The translations under genes were made by a program, and so were the position numbers. This document shows, piece by piece, positions 20,744 to 31,611 of a DNA stretch of 64,000 bases. The stretch comes from Multifurca ochricompacta (taxonomy: Eukaryota > Basidiomycota > Agaricomycetes > Russulales > Russulaceae). Numbering within the stretch: the first letter of the stretch is position 1; every line of letters begins with the position of its first letter. A model generated the notes under the pieces. That model had not been told where the DNA came from and searched no databases. It saw nothing but the letters and a program-made list of their open reading frames with translations. The stretch is from NCBI GenBank assembly GCA_022496185.1, contig WTXG01000004.1, positions 806,001 through 870,000 of the forward strand, written 5' to 3'.

Positions 20744-22078
20744 CTATGACGGGGCCATGATTGCCTGTGTCTTGAGGTTTGCCTCAAGCAGCACCCGTTC
20801 GAATTCACGCAAGTGCTCCGCCACGACGGCACGGCCATCCACGCGGCGCGCGCCCTCAACATCGCCGCCCATCTCCCATCTCTCGATGCGCACGCGACTA
20901 CGTTCCGCACTATCCCACTCCGTACGCCACCCACCCAGCTTATTCTTCAACGCGCGGATCTTACGCCCTGCCTCGGTCGTCGCAGCCCCATTCACTTGAG
21001 CGTGCTCCGAGAGCGCCGTCAGACTCGAAACGAGTGACGCTGTGTGTGTGCGCAGATGTGCTAAGTGCGGGATCGCGCCGGCGGGCGTCGCGGGCTCCGT
21101 GAGCACTGATGGTGGTGGGGGAGAGACAATGAAGGAGTCTTTGAGTGGAGAGCCGCCGCTACTGTCGATGTCCACATCGGACTCGGCACCGTCCGGATGA
21201 TGGTGTAGGAGGTCGTGGCGATGGTGCATGTCGAGATCGACTTCCCAATCTTGTGAGAAAGATGGTTCCTCCGCAACGGGAACAAGGGTGGTGCGGTTTG
21301 GGGCTGGGTCTGATGCGGATGATGGAGCAACAGCAGCAGGAGCAGATAGGACGGAGGAGGACGCGTCGGCCAGTAGTCCCCGTGGGTCTTCGAGGGCTTC
21401 GAGGCTCGCCAGCGCGTCCGCACCACCAACTTCGGCCGCGATGCGCTGGAATTCGCGCTCATATTTGAGTAGCTCGCGTACCTGTTCCTCGCGGTCGCGC
21501 GCCGTCTCGTTCAGCCGGCTAATGATGTCCGCCGCGAGCCCCTCGAGCGCGAGAGATGCGGAGCCGTCGGTATCTAGTCGACGTAGATGCGCGAGGAACT
21601 TTTCGGTCGATTCGAGGTTTTGAGAGAGGAGCGACATGGGGTCTACTTCTGCTTGGTGGTGTGAACGCGAGCGTGATGGCGATGGCGGGGTATGAAAGGT
21701 TGGGTCGAGAAGATCATCCTCGTCGGTGAACATAGGAGTGGTCGAGCCTGATGAGGGCTCGAGCGTCATGGAGGGATCCAAGTCACCGTCACCGGAGATG
21801 GCAAACGTGGGCACGCTGTCCTCCTGCGGGGGTAGACCGTCGATGCCCTCCGCCCCTTCATCATATTCGATGCCAAACTCCGCCGCGAGTAGCTTTGATC
21901 CCGTTGTCGGTTCTGGTAAAAGTGCTACCGCGAGTTCGTGTGCAAGGGATGATGTACCACCGCGAAGAGAAGCGTTTGACCTGTTGCGAGCCAGCGTATG
22001 CTTCGATGGTGACTTTCTCGGTGTTGAGGGTGAAGGAGAGAGAAAGCGGGAACCTTCTTCGTAAAGATCGTATGACAT
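20744..22078 (-). CDS. Conserved fungal protein of unknown function, coiled-coil region
   Basis: A single uninterrupted 444-codon frame from ATG at 22078 to TAG at 20744, the longest intronless gene here. The N-terminus (MSYDLYEEGSRFLSPSPSTP) is serine/proline-rich and basic, which suggests a phosphorylated, disordered region. A central helical segment (SRLNETARDREEQVRELLKY) is a likely coiled coil. Disordered acidic and serine-rich stretches follow. The C-terminal helical part contains TEAGRKIRALKNKLGGWRTE and AVVAEHLREFERVLLEANL. I believe similar proteins exist across polypores, but no function or named domain comes to mind. The high GC content generates several long antisense shadow frames. 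The promoter is only 193 bp and holds two strong palindromes. Confidence 0.8.
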   Translation of the reverse strand: MSYDLYEEGSRFLSPSPSTPRKSPSKHTLARNRSNASLRGGTSSLAHELAVALLPEPTTGSKLLAAEFGIEYDEGAEGIDGLPPQEDSVPTFAISGDGDLDPSMTLEPSSGSTTPMFTDEDDLLDPTFHTPPSPSRSRSHHQAEVDPMSLLSQNLESTEKFLAHLRRLDTDGSASLALEGLAADIISRLNETARDREEQVRELLKYEREFQRIAAEVGGADALASLEALEDPRGLLADASSSVLSAPAAVAPSSASDPAPNRTTLVPVAEEPSFSQDWEVDLDMHHRHDLLHHHPDGAESDVDIDSSGGSPLKDSFIVSPPPPSVLTEPATPAGAIPHLAHLRTHTASLVSSLTALSEHAQVNGAATTEAGRKIRALKNKLGGWRTEWDSAERSRVRIERWEMGGDVEGARRVDGRAVVAEHLREFERVLLEANLKTQAIMAPS

Positions 22079-22125
22079 TGGGAAAGATAGAAATGAAAGG
22101 GGTCGTTGTCAGTTATTCTTTCTTT

Positions 22126-22139
22126 CTTCGAGCTCGAAG
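22126..22139. promoter_or_regulatory. Perfect 14-bp palindrome upstream of the 22078 gene
   Basis: CTTCGAGCTCGAAG equals its own reverse complement. It lies 48 bp upstream of the minus-strand ATG at 22078 and is followed by a second partial copy (GCTCGAAGCTCGAGC). It is a candidate dimeric transcription-factor site. Confidence 0.45.
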
Positions 22140-22165
22140 CTCGAGCTATTGAGACTTAAAAGTAA

Positions 22166-22181
22166 CGACGTCGCGACGTCG
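22166..22181. promoter_or_regulatory. Perfect 16-bp palindrome with two CGACGTCG units
   Basis: CGACGTCGCGACGTCG is a perfect palindrome made of two CGACGTCG octamers, each close to the CRE/ATF half-site pair (TGACGTCA). It lies 88 bp upstream of the ATG at 22078. A bZIP site is a reasonable inference; nothing in the window confirms it. Confidence 0.5.
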
Positions 22182-22271
22182 CTTATAGAGAGAGAAGAGC
22201 ACGTGATAACTATAATCATACACTACACTACTACAAAGCTGCTTTAGCACAGCACAGGAAACACGAAAATA

Positions 22272-24093
22272 TCAATGTGACGACCGCAACATACGTTTCG
22301 GTACACTTTGTTTATAGAAATGTGCCATTATGCCTTCTGTGTGAGTTATGGTCAGATTAAATAATGGATGTGTAGCGTTCTGTAATTCCTTCAGTGAAAG
22401 CTCTCTTCGAAAAGGTGGCAAATGACCTACGACGCGGTTCGCAGCTAAGCCGACAATGTGAGAGCCGCCATTTTCCTCTGTCCAGCAGAGAGCCTCTGCA
22501 AATGCGGCTGCGCGTAATCCATGTTCACCTTTCCACGCTGCAAGCACCTCCGCTCGCCTCGTGGGCGAAGGGTATACATGGTGCTGTGCTGCTGACAAGC
22601 CAGAGATGCAATATGAAGTATGGTAGGCGTCCGGATTCCTGTTTTGCGACATGAAGACGAATGGAGAAACGATTTATGAGAGATTTGAAAAGTTTACTTT
22701 GGTGGCTTGTCGCGGAGACCGCCTGCCGGATGCTGCCCGGCAAGGAGGATGTACTCCTGCAACGCATGCCGATTGAAGAGCCAATCTGAAAAAAAAAAAA
22801 AAGATCCTCGTGAGCATCTGCGGAGAGTACAATCAACTGTCAACAAGGAGCTCTACCATCCGCGTCATCCCATCCGTCTTCCGTCTGTGCGCCCGCGTGG
22901 TCTGTCATCTCGCCAGTACGTGCAGATGAAGATGTTGGGATGTTCGAAGACACGCCGAGCGCTTCCAGCAAGGCGAACGCGCCTCCAACCCACCAGGAAT
23001 AGCACCCATCGACGAGCTTATTCGTGCGTCCTTTGAACCCACCGAGCTCCACCTCCAATCCCTGCATGTGCACGAGCCAGCGTAGCAACCGACGGGCGTC
23101 CACTCGGGGCGCGTCCCCGTTGGCCGGGATGTATGGCTGCAGGAGAACCCACGAGGCGAGAGCGCAAAACGTATATCCTCCATGCGCCTCGCCAAGACTC
23201 GGTCTCTGGGCAGCAAGCACGCCGTCGTCGAGGTAGTATGGATGAGATGCTGAGGAGAAGCCTCCTTCGTACGTCTGGCAGGAGGCGATGAAGGCGGCGG
23301 TGCCGTCTACGAGCTCGGGGGTGACAATGTCGAGTAAATGGGCGACGACGAGAAGGCAATAAATGCCCCTGATCACAATAGACGCGGTGAGGGGGTGGGG
23401 GAGAAAGGAGCGACACATTCACTGAGAGGAAACGACCCATACCGAACATCCACTTCGCCATGATTGGACACGATGAAAGATCCGTCCTGTTGCTTCAGCG
23501 ACATGTACCACTTGTACAGCTTGTCTCTTCACAGTCGCATGGGGGAAAAGGTTCTGCTAGAGTCGATATTGAATTATTTGAACACACCTGTCTATCTGGT
23601 CCCAACCGCCTCCCGGACCTGGGCGACCCACGATGGCGAGAGAGCACACAGACGCGTACGTAGCGAGTAAGTGGGCTGCCTGCCCTGTCCCACCACCGAA
23701 CCCGCCATCAGGGTGGTGCCATTGCATGATGGTATCAATCGCCCTAAGTGCCTAAACGTTCAGCACGCAACAACCAGGCGCGGGCGCAGCCAACTCGGAA
23801 ACTCAGGCACCTCACCTCTGCTTGTTGTCAGGATCAATAGCGATCTGCAATGTGCTGAACGACTGGAGGGTCCAAAACATGAGCCACGGCTGACTTGCAT
23901 CCTGACTCACGTAGCGAGCGGGAAAACCTTGGACGAGGTTGCGCACGAGAAACTGTAGGTGCATGTTCTTGTGCAGGACGCGTTTACTACCGTCACGGTC
24001 GAGTAGGATCTGCTCCTGGAGGATGTCCTCGGTATCGGCCTGATAATCCGATGTTTTGGTTGGGTATGCGTCGATGGGCGTCGGACGCGGCAT
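22272..24093 (-). CDS. RAM1: Protein farnesyltransferase beta subunit
   Basis: Exons join in phase from MPRPTPIDAYPTKTSDY (ATG at 24093) to VPKRMLRSSH (stop at 22272). Family blocks in order are PWLMFWTLQSF, MQWHHPDGGFGGGTGQAAHL, KWYMSLKQQDGSFIVSNHGE, CYCLLVVAHLLD-type sequence (GIYCLLVVAHLLDIV), CQTYEGGFSSASHPYY, EAHGGYTFCALASWVLLQPY, GGFKGRTNKLVDGCYSWWVG and NPDAYHTSYCISGLSAAQHH. The DGC..W and YHT elements carry the expected zinc ligands Asp, Cys and His. With the alpha subunit the enzyme farnesylates CaaX cysteines of Ras, fungal lipopeptide pheromones and other proteins. The open frame extends upstream to a TTG, but the ATG at 24093 is the only plausible start. No frame break was seen. 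It is head to head with ADE1 over 215 bp. Confidence 0.92.
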
Positions 24094-24308
24094 GCCTGGA
24101 GTGACTTTGCGCAGAAGAGAGACGGAATGATGTTGTTGATAGTAGGAGGGTTGTTGCAAAGAGATATCAGGTCAGTTGAGTTGATTGTGATTCATTTTAT
24201 CTCTCTCCTCTCTCTCTCCCACATCGAGTCGAGTGCCTATACGATGCGGAAGAGTACGAGATAGTCTGGTCTCTCCTGCCACCTCACCTTACCCCCACCT
24301 CAACGACA
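24094..24308. promoter_or_regulatory. Shared divergent promoter of RAM1 and ADE1
   Basis: 215 bp lie between opposed start codons. It contains a TCTCTCTCC-rich pyrimidine tract typical of TATA-less fungal housekeeping promoters. Confidence 0.5.
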
Positions 24309-25420
24309 ATGACCGCCTTGATGAATTCAAATATCGGTCAACTCGAGCTAGTTTCCAAGGGTAAAGTTCGTGATATTTACGTGACACCCTCACCCGATCA
24401 TTTGCTCTTCGTCGCGACCGATAGAATATCTGCATACGACGTCATTCTAAAAAATGTAAGTATTATCATCGATATCAACAACAACAACAACAACAACTGT
24501 CAATCTCAATGTTACAAAGGGAATCCCAGATAAAGGCAAAATCCTCACCGAACTCTCACTCTTTTGGTTCGACAAGCTCAAAGATATCATTCCGAATCAT
24601 GTCGTCACTTGTCGTATTGAGGACATGCCAGAGGTCTTCCAACAACACAAAGAACAATTAGATCGTCGCTCAATCCTCGTCAGGAAAGCCAAGTTATTCC
24701 CCTCGAGGCCATCGTACGTGGATACATCACCGGTAAGTACCCATCGTCAAAGTTGACGTTCACCCTGAGACTCATATCTTCAGCCAGGTTCTGCGTGGGC
24801 TGAATATCAGAAATCTCGTACTGTTCATGGCATTCCGCTCCCTGATGGTCTCCTCGAGTCAGAGAAATTTCCGAAACCGCTCTTTACACCATCCACGAAG
24901 GCAGAACAGGGCGCCCACGACGAGAATATCTCTCCTGAACGTGGTGAGTGAGAACACACAAACACCCTAAGACTTTCATTTCTATTTTACTAATTTTCGC
25001 GCCACTCTTTTCTCCTTTTCACCAACTTGGGCAGCTGCCGCTCTCATAGGCCAGGAACTGTACGACAGAGTCTCCGACGTGTCCATAAGGCTCTACACAG
25101 CCGCAGCAGAGTACGCAGCCACGCGGGGGCTCATCATCGCGGACACAAAGTTTGAGTTCGGCCTTGTCGACGGTCAGCTCATCCTTATTGACGAGGCGCT
25201 CACCCCTGATTCGTCACGCTATTGGCCGCAAGAGGGATATGCACCCGGGCGTAATCAGCCGAGCTTCGACAAGCAATATGTTCGCGATTGGCTTGCGTCC
25301 CAGGGCTTCCGGAAGGGTCTTGAGGATGGCCCCGACGGTCAAGGCTGGACCATGAACGACGAGGTCGTCCGAGGGACACGGGAGAGGTATTTAAGTGGGA
25401 GAGACATGTTGCTCAAGTGA
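24309..25420 (+). CDS. ADE1: SAICAR synthetase (phosphoribosylaminoimidazole-succinocarboxamide synthase), with one frame break
   Basis: The ATG at 24309 gives [20 protein letters not shown], including the GKVRDIY motif, then [17 protein letters not shown]. Further exons give [82 protein letters not shown] and [11 protein letters not shown], ending at 25420. The enzyme joins aspartate to CAIR in purine biosynthesis in the cytosol. The frame breaks at 24699-24702: the conserved run K-L-F-P-L-E-A-I-V-R needs five C where four are present. Restoring one base keeps the exon in phase with the next splice. Given the expected essential role I treat it as a consensus error, though a damaged allele is possible. 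The first intron carries a CAACAA repeat (near 24478-24498). Confidence 0.88.
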
Positions 25421-25530
25421 TTGCCATCAAGGTTCGTTCCACAAAGACAGAGCGCATGTGAGAGAGAAAGAGAAACGTGGATCGGTTGGTTATGTAGACA
25501 TAGACAAAAAAAAGAAGTGAACGGAATGAA

Positions 25531-27393
25531 TTACGACTGTTGTACATTAGAGGTAGCGTCGTAGAAAGTACCATCGATGGATGATGTCTGAGGTGCGCGT
25601 CTTGCCTCTTCGACGTATTTCCGCAATTTCTGCACTACGATGCGCAAATTCTGGCTGTACTTGCCTGAAGTCGGCACAACATCGAGCACCCGACCATCAT
25701 GGCTCATTTCTGCCTTGACGAACTCCTCAAGGCGTGCAAGCTTTGCTCGCGCCAGTCGCACCTCTTCCGGATCCCCATCACTAGCAAGCAGGTCGGCCTT
25801 GTTCGCAATGATCATTCGTGCCCGCTCGCTCATCCCTGGCTTGTACTTTTCCAGTTCTTCTCGAAGCATGTAAAGTTCGTCCCAAGGCGCAGGACCCGAA
25901 AGATCGACGACATAGACTAACGCGAGCGAGCGTTCCATGGACCGTAGAAACGAATGACCAAGGCCGACGTTATCCGACGCGTTCTCGATGAGCCCGGGAT
26001 TGTCGGCGATGGTAAACCTGAACGCCTCAATGCTGCGCTCATCGTCATCGCCCATCGATCGTAGCCCTTGATTACGCGTTGGCGAATCTGCGTATGCGCC
26101 ACTTTTCATGAGCACCCGCTCGCGTTGCTCCTCCACACTCGTCTCCTCGTAGATCGTGCCGTCCTCTCCACCCACCACAAACGAGCCGTCCTCCGTCATG
26201 CGCACGACGCCAACGACGGGGTTCAGCGTCGTGAACGCATACTCAGCCACGGTGCTCCGCGCTCGGCCACCCGTCAGCGCGCGCAGCAACGTGCTCTTCC
26301 CCGCATTCGGCGCCCCTACGAGGCCGACGTCCGCGAGCAACTTGAGCTCGAGCTCGAGCGTCACGCGCTCACCCTCGTACCCGCGCGTCGCAAATTTCGG
26401 TGATGGATTCGTCGTCGATTGGAAGTGCGGATTCCCGTAACCGGTTGCGCCTCCAGATGCGACCAGCGTGCCAAATTGTCGCACGCGTGGCAGCCGAGTG
26501 GTGCATCCGGAGCCCGCGCCCCCGCCTCTGGTGGCAAGCGATCAAGGTCTAGGACGAGCGGGTGTGTATCGCGTTGGCGGCGCGCGATACGCATCTCGCG
26601 TTCCGCGCGCCAGATGTCCCACTCGCCTGTTTAAACGCGGAACGGGCAGTGTTATCGTCCTCGTACATCGGATAGTGCACCCAGCGACGCTCCTGCCAGC
26701 GCTGTCGACGCTCGTCCTTGTCGAGCCCAGCATAAGCCTCGTCTTCCGTCTCCCACTCGTCTTGCTTGCGACGTGGGTCACCGCGCGGTAACTCGCGTAC
26801 TACCGTCCCGAGAGGGACCCGCAAAATGACCGGCGCACCGACACACCCATGCTGCCATGTGCCCATGCCGTGGCCGCCGGCATTACCTCTTACTCGAGAT
26901 GGGACAGACGAGAGTGTGGTGAGATGTTGATCGGGGAGGATATAGACGTCACCGCCGCGCCCACCATTACCTCCAGAGGGAGGGCCATATGGTTTGAACT
27001 TCTCGCGATGGAAAGCGACACAGCCATTGCCTCCACGTCCTGAATGCAGCAATGTATGTGTATATGTAAGAGGAGAATGGCGCGTATAACATACCTGCGC
27101 GCACATGCACGATGAGATGGTCAAGAAAGGTTTCGCCCTGCGATTCGATTCATGTAGGAGTGGTGCCTTAATCAGATATAATAGGTGTCACACACCCTCT
27201 GCCTTCGTTTCCACTCAGTTTTTCGTTTCCGGAATAGAGCATCCCTTTCTCTCTGTTCTTCTAATATTGACTCTCGTGTGGTATCAGTGGCCGGTCGCGA
27301 TGAACTTGAGCCCGCGTGAGATATGATGGTAGAGTATGATCGCAAACTTGGGGCTGTGGCACGGAGGTTGGGTACAAGCAATGTTATTCGCAT
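25531..27393 (-). CDS. MTG2: Mitochondrial Obg-family GTPase (MTG2 type), with frame breaks
   Basis: The ATG at 27393 opens a basic presequence (MRITLLVPNLRATAPSLRSY), which suggests mitochondrial import. Two introns follow, before GETFLDHLIVHVRAG and GRGGNGCVAFHREKFKPYGP with GGNGGRGGDVYIL, the glycine-rich Obg fold. The C-terminal part carries the GTPase: G1 GAPNAGKST, the segment with the T of G2 (YAFTTLNPVVGVV), G3 DNPGLIE and G4 NKAD. The family assembles the large mitochondrial ribosomal subunit. The frame is broken near 26625 (A-F-K-Q-A then E-W-D-I-W needs one more base in a G pair) and once more between about 26495 and 26560. The region between the Obg fold and the GTPase is poorly conserved, so exact repair is uncertain. 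The gene converges with ADE1, 110 bp apart. Confidence 0.85.
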
Positions 27394-28046
27394 GTTCGCA
27401 TATATTGACAGACGTTTGTGTAAAGAAAAGTAAAGTAAAGAAAATGCCAATATTTAATAGAGGCGCGGTCACGTGGAAACTTGAACACACCACATCCGAC
27501 ATACTCCCCATGAAAACAGGGAACCGACAAATGTACCTTCATTCCTTCACATCAACGCTGAGACAATTGCATATACGAGGGCTAGCCAAAGCAATCAAGC
27601 TACAGCACCCTAGGCGGTCTCAAAAAGGTCTTCAATACTTTCGCACACACCAGTCCTAAACCTGTTGTTATTCGAAGGCTGGAACGCTTTGCAAAGACGA
27701 CAACACCCTCGCGCAGATCTAAGAGGAGGAAGGAAAGGAACCGCGCTCCTCTTACTTTGTCCATACAACGCGTCCAACATATCTGCCGCGCTTACGGAGG
27801 TCGCATCCAATCTGCGGATTCAGGCGATTATCGACGCGCTGGACATGCCCTTCTCGAAAGGTCACGTCTCGTTTGATGGCAGCAATTTTCAGGGGTTTCA
27901 CTAGCGAAGATTGCACGAGATGGTAATCTTTACCAAGTGTTCACATGTACCTCCATTTTCTGTCACACTGACAGGGGGTATATTGCAATGCGAACAAGTC
28001 CTTGAACTGCAGAAATACGGTATCACACGATAACGAGTACGAAAGA
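27394..28046. other. Intergenic, no supported gene
   Basis: Small open frames on both strands (for example 27665-27904) lack family signatures. This stretch includes the MTG2 promoter and the 3' flank of SEC11. Confidence 0.45.
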
Positions 28047-28926
28047 CTACTCGCGTTGCACCAGAGCTAACAGCCCCAGTCCGCCCAAAAGCGCATATTT
28101 CAGTTGAGGGAAGTCGTTCTGCCAACACGATTCCCATGAGATTTACGGTAAAGAAATGACAATACAAACGCACTAGGGCAATGGTCACGTATCCAACGTA
28201 AGGTAAAAATCTACAGGGAAAGAAAAGCTTGAGTGGGCAAGGATCACGCTCTATGGCGGGGTGAGCACGTACCCGCGAACTTTGCCCACTATGTGCTTTC
28301 GCTCCAGCCATCGAGGCCCTGGTACAGCTCCACGTCATCGAGGTAGTTATTATCCCCCTTAGTGAGTAGCAATTGGTTTTCAGGGAGGGGTTTGGCCTGG
28401 CGAACGCTGCAAAGGAGACTCAATTTGAGCACACCGCCCACACGTAGAGCTCCTCGTAACCAAAATAAAACGCACCCATTTACTACCTTGACTACATCAT
28501 GCGTCTCAAGGACACGATGCACAATAGGAATGTCCTGACCCGGGATCTTGTAGACTGTAATGTCGCCGACCTCGTACCGCTTGTTTTGCGGGTTAACGAG
28601 GAAGAGGATGTCACCACGGTAAAATGCTGGCTCCATGGAACCGCTGAATAGGGTCGCACAGATTAGACACTGTCCACAACACCACAAGGTGGGCTACGCA
28701 CCTAAGGACGACAACGATCGGTGATTCGGTGTTCGTGATTAATCCAAGACCCTTATAAATCATGAGACCGGAGGCAAGAACAGAGGCGAAATTGAGGATC
28801 TGAAGCAGAACCTATACGCAGGTGGGTCAATAAACCCTCAGAAGTCTAGGAAAGTAGAGTGGGTTAAGTAGAACACACATGGCGAAAACCAAGTCTTCGA
28901 AAGGTTTTGAGCTCCTCGGAGAACAT
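28047..28926 (-). CDS. SEC11: Signal peptidase complex catalytic subunit
   Basis: The ATG at 28926 gives [16 protein letters not shown], then a membrane anchor ([19 protein letters not shown]). The catalytic-serine box is [38 protein letters not shown] supplies the second conserved region with the histidine. [17 protein letters not shown] holds the conserved Asp residues, and the C-terminal segment ends [21 protein letters not shown] at the TAG at 28047. This is the ER protease that removes signal peptides. Introns are in phase except for one base apparently missing at 28309-28312: Y-Q-G-L-D should continue W-L-E-R-K-H-I-V-G, but the sequence as given runs to an early stop. A TT reduced to T explains it. 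Head to head with TRM82. Confidence 0.9.
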
Positions 28927-29142
28927 CGTCTACTGGTGATACTCTGAAGAGAAGATTATGCGTCGGGTGGGGAGTTCTCGTGGAATGTGCTAAAGAATGA
29001 GAGAGAGATCAGGTGATGGGCGTTGGTGAAAGTGTCGACGTTGCAAATCAAACGCCAACAAATGTCGTTGGCTGGACTTATTTATCAGATTAGATATTAA
29101 TGTCCTCCTTGCTCTCTAACCGCCAACTACAAAGAGGCTAGA
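28927..29142. promoter_or_regulatory. Shared divergent promoter of SEC11 and TRM82
   Basis: 216 bp lie between opposed start codons. No TATA box is obvious. It is the fourth head-to-head pair in the window. Confidence 0.5.
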
Positions 29143-31234
29143 ATGGTGTCTTGCCCGCCTACACATTTATTTCATGGAGAACATAAAACCATAGCTATCT
29201 CCGGCCCTCACATTCAAATTTTGGACTCCAAGTACGTCGCGGTGAATACTTCTGCTGACCTATTTTGAACTGAACCCCAGTTCAGGGGAGCTTCTTCACT
29301 CGACAGTATCTTTCGAGAGCTCGAAGCTAGAAGCAGTCCTCAAGTCAGGACCGGTTCGCTGCGTCGCTGTCAACTACAACTTTACGCACCTGGCCACAGC
29401 CGGGGATGACAAGCAGTTGAAAGTCTGGGCAATCGATGGCCTGCAACTTTTGAGCGAGAGGTGAGCCATCATTTACTTCCAAAATCCTTTTTTTTAGTGA
29501 CTGAGTATGTGCGCAGAGAACTCCCGAAGAAACCGACACAGATCGAGTTTACGCGTTCCGGCCAAACAATCATCGTGGCGGACAAGTTTGGTGATGTGTT
29601 CAGGTGTGTTTCATTACTATTCCCCGAACCCTCTCCTCAATCATCCACTGAACCCTACAGCTACCCTCTCACACCCCTCAAGACAGCCACGCCGCCTCCT
29701 GCACCGTCGAGGGAAGCTGATACCCTCACGTCGCACGAGAGTCCGTCAGGCGGGACGCTTATTCTAGGGCACACGTCTCTGTTGACAGCTTTTCTCCTCA
29801 CATCGGACGAGACACATATCATCACTGCGGACCGCGACGAGCACATCCGAGTGAGCTGGTTCCCGCAGGGATACGTGATCGAGAGTTTCTGCCTCGGGCA
29901 CAAAAAGTATCGTTTGCCCCCTTTCCTTCCTTCCTTCCTTCCTCACAACCACGGCATGCTGATGCCGGTTCCTCGCGCAGATTTGTCTCTGCGCTACACA
30001 TCCCACGTGACCCGATAGCCCATGACATCTTGGTATCTGGTGGCGGTGATCCGGTACTCAAAGTGTGGGACTGGCGCGCAGGACGACGACTGTACGACGT
30101 GGCTATCGAACAATCAGTGTACCCATTCTTTGCCGTGCGCCGTGCGCAACGAAAGCGAGGCTATGACAGCGATGGCGAGCCCAAGCCGCCTAGCAGGAGA
30201 TGGCTGGCGAGACAGCGTCGGAGGGAAGCAAAGGCAGCCACCGTTACTGTGACTACGCCTGCTGAAAAGGAGACGGGTGCTACTCCAGAGGCAGACCCGG
30301 AGGTTGAGACCGAGGAAAACGTTGAAGCTGAGGGTGACGACGGCGATGAGGATGAGAACGGGGATGAAAATGGGGCAAGTGGGAACGACGACGATGTGGT
30401 TGAAGTGAATGCCATGCGGGTTACTACCTCTGGAGAGCCCAGCGAGCTGCCAACACCCGTTCTCGTCGTACAAAAGATCGAAACTTTAAATATTGGCGGA
30501 AAATTGGTGCTTGTGTTCAGTGCTATCGGGTACGCTTCTCTCCAGGTTTCCCCCGTCCCCCTCCCTCCGGAGGTTTGACAATATCCTTCCACTAGCGCGA
30601 CCGCACTGTTTTGGTTTGCATTGCCTCCTGATGCGGCTGCCATCTCAGAAGAGCTACTTGTCATCCATGCTCATGACTTTGGTCGCCCGGTCATCACGTT
30701 TGCACCTGTAACTGGGAGCCTTGATTGTGTATGGGTGTCTGTGGATGCACATTGGGCCGATGAAGGACTTTCTCCCGATGTTCCCTCACACATGAGGTTG
30801 GTTCAGCTTACGCTGGGCTCGGTGCGTTGAACGCTTTCGCATCCGCCACATTACTCCCTTCCTCATCAATCACTCAGGCCACCGAAGTTTCTCCTCCGCC
30901 GCCATTATTGTCAACTCTGAACAACGCGTCTGTCATCCTAGGTACGACCATCCGTTTCTTTTCTTTGTTTTCTGCTTGCTTAACTAGCTATTGGCAAGCC
31001 AACGAGCGCGAGATTTCTACGTTACAATTGTATGAACCACTCACTAGCCTCCCGAAGAATATTGATGCGACGCATAATCCAATGATTCGTGATGCGCCCG
31101 ACTCTAACACGACCAATGCAAAAGGGAAGCGTAGCGCTAAAGCAGCGGGCAAGTTGCGCACGCGGATGGCACTGCAGGAGCGAGGCGTTCCAGAAGAGCC
31201 GCCAATAAGAAGGCTAAAGGAGCAGGAAAAGTGA
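29143..31234 (+). CDS. TRM82: tRNA (guanine-N7)-methyltransferase non-catalytic WD40 subunit
   Basis: The ATG at 29143 gives MVSCPPTHLFHGEHKTIAIS. WD40-type blocks follow: VAVNYNFTHLATAGDDKQLK, PTQIEFTRSGQTIIVADKFG, GHTSLLTAFLLTSDETHIIT with ADRDEHIRVSWFPQGYVIES, and HDILVSGGGDPVLKVWDW. This order, with the DRDEHIRVS block, is characteristic of TRM82/WDR4. It partners the catalytic TRM8 to make m7G46 in tRNA, in the nucleus. An acidic low-complexity insert (around 30290-30400) interrupts the propeller. The C-terminus contains YEPLTSLPKNID and a basic tail ending RRLKEQEK. All introns can be placed in phase; one contains a CCTT tetranucleotide repeat (about 29926-29941). No frame break. Confidence 0.87.
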
Positions 31235-31611
31235 TAGAAAATGATGATGTGATGATGGACGAGTCGTAGCCGATTCGTAGAAGTGTGTCTATCCAAAAAA
31301 AAAATGAACGAAGGCGACGACATGTTAGTCCCAAACTATGGCAGTGGCCAGTGATTGAGCGTAGCCGCCACCTCAAACAGGGACTTTCTGTATCCCAGGC
31401 CCTGCATATTGCTTAAGCGCGACGCGAGTGACGCAACAAGCATGCTAAACAGGTCGTGGTTGAAATGAAAAGAAAAGAGAGAAAAAGAGAAGAATCTGGT
31501 ATTATCATGGCCGGACCGAGTTGCCGTATTCACCACGTGACGACGTGACGACGATAACGGTGCTATTCTCCTTTCTCCTTGCACCTCTTCTTTGCTCTGG
31601 GAACGTCTCCT
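31235..31611. other. Convergent 3' flanks, nothing else seen
   Basis: Lies between the TRM82 stop and the 3' end of the zinc-finger-like gene on the opposite strand. It contains an A9 run at 31296-31304 and a short CACGTGACGACGTGACGACG repeat near 31532. Confidence 0.45.

Noticed and set aside
20757..22152. Long open frames on the plus strand
   Set aside because: They are antisense shadows of the GC-rich 444-codon gene on the minus strand.
25640..26791. Plus-strand frames antisense to MTG2
   Set aside because: Shadows of the GTPase; compositions are Arg/Ser-rich and no domain is present.
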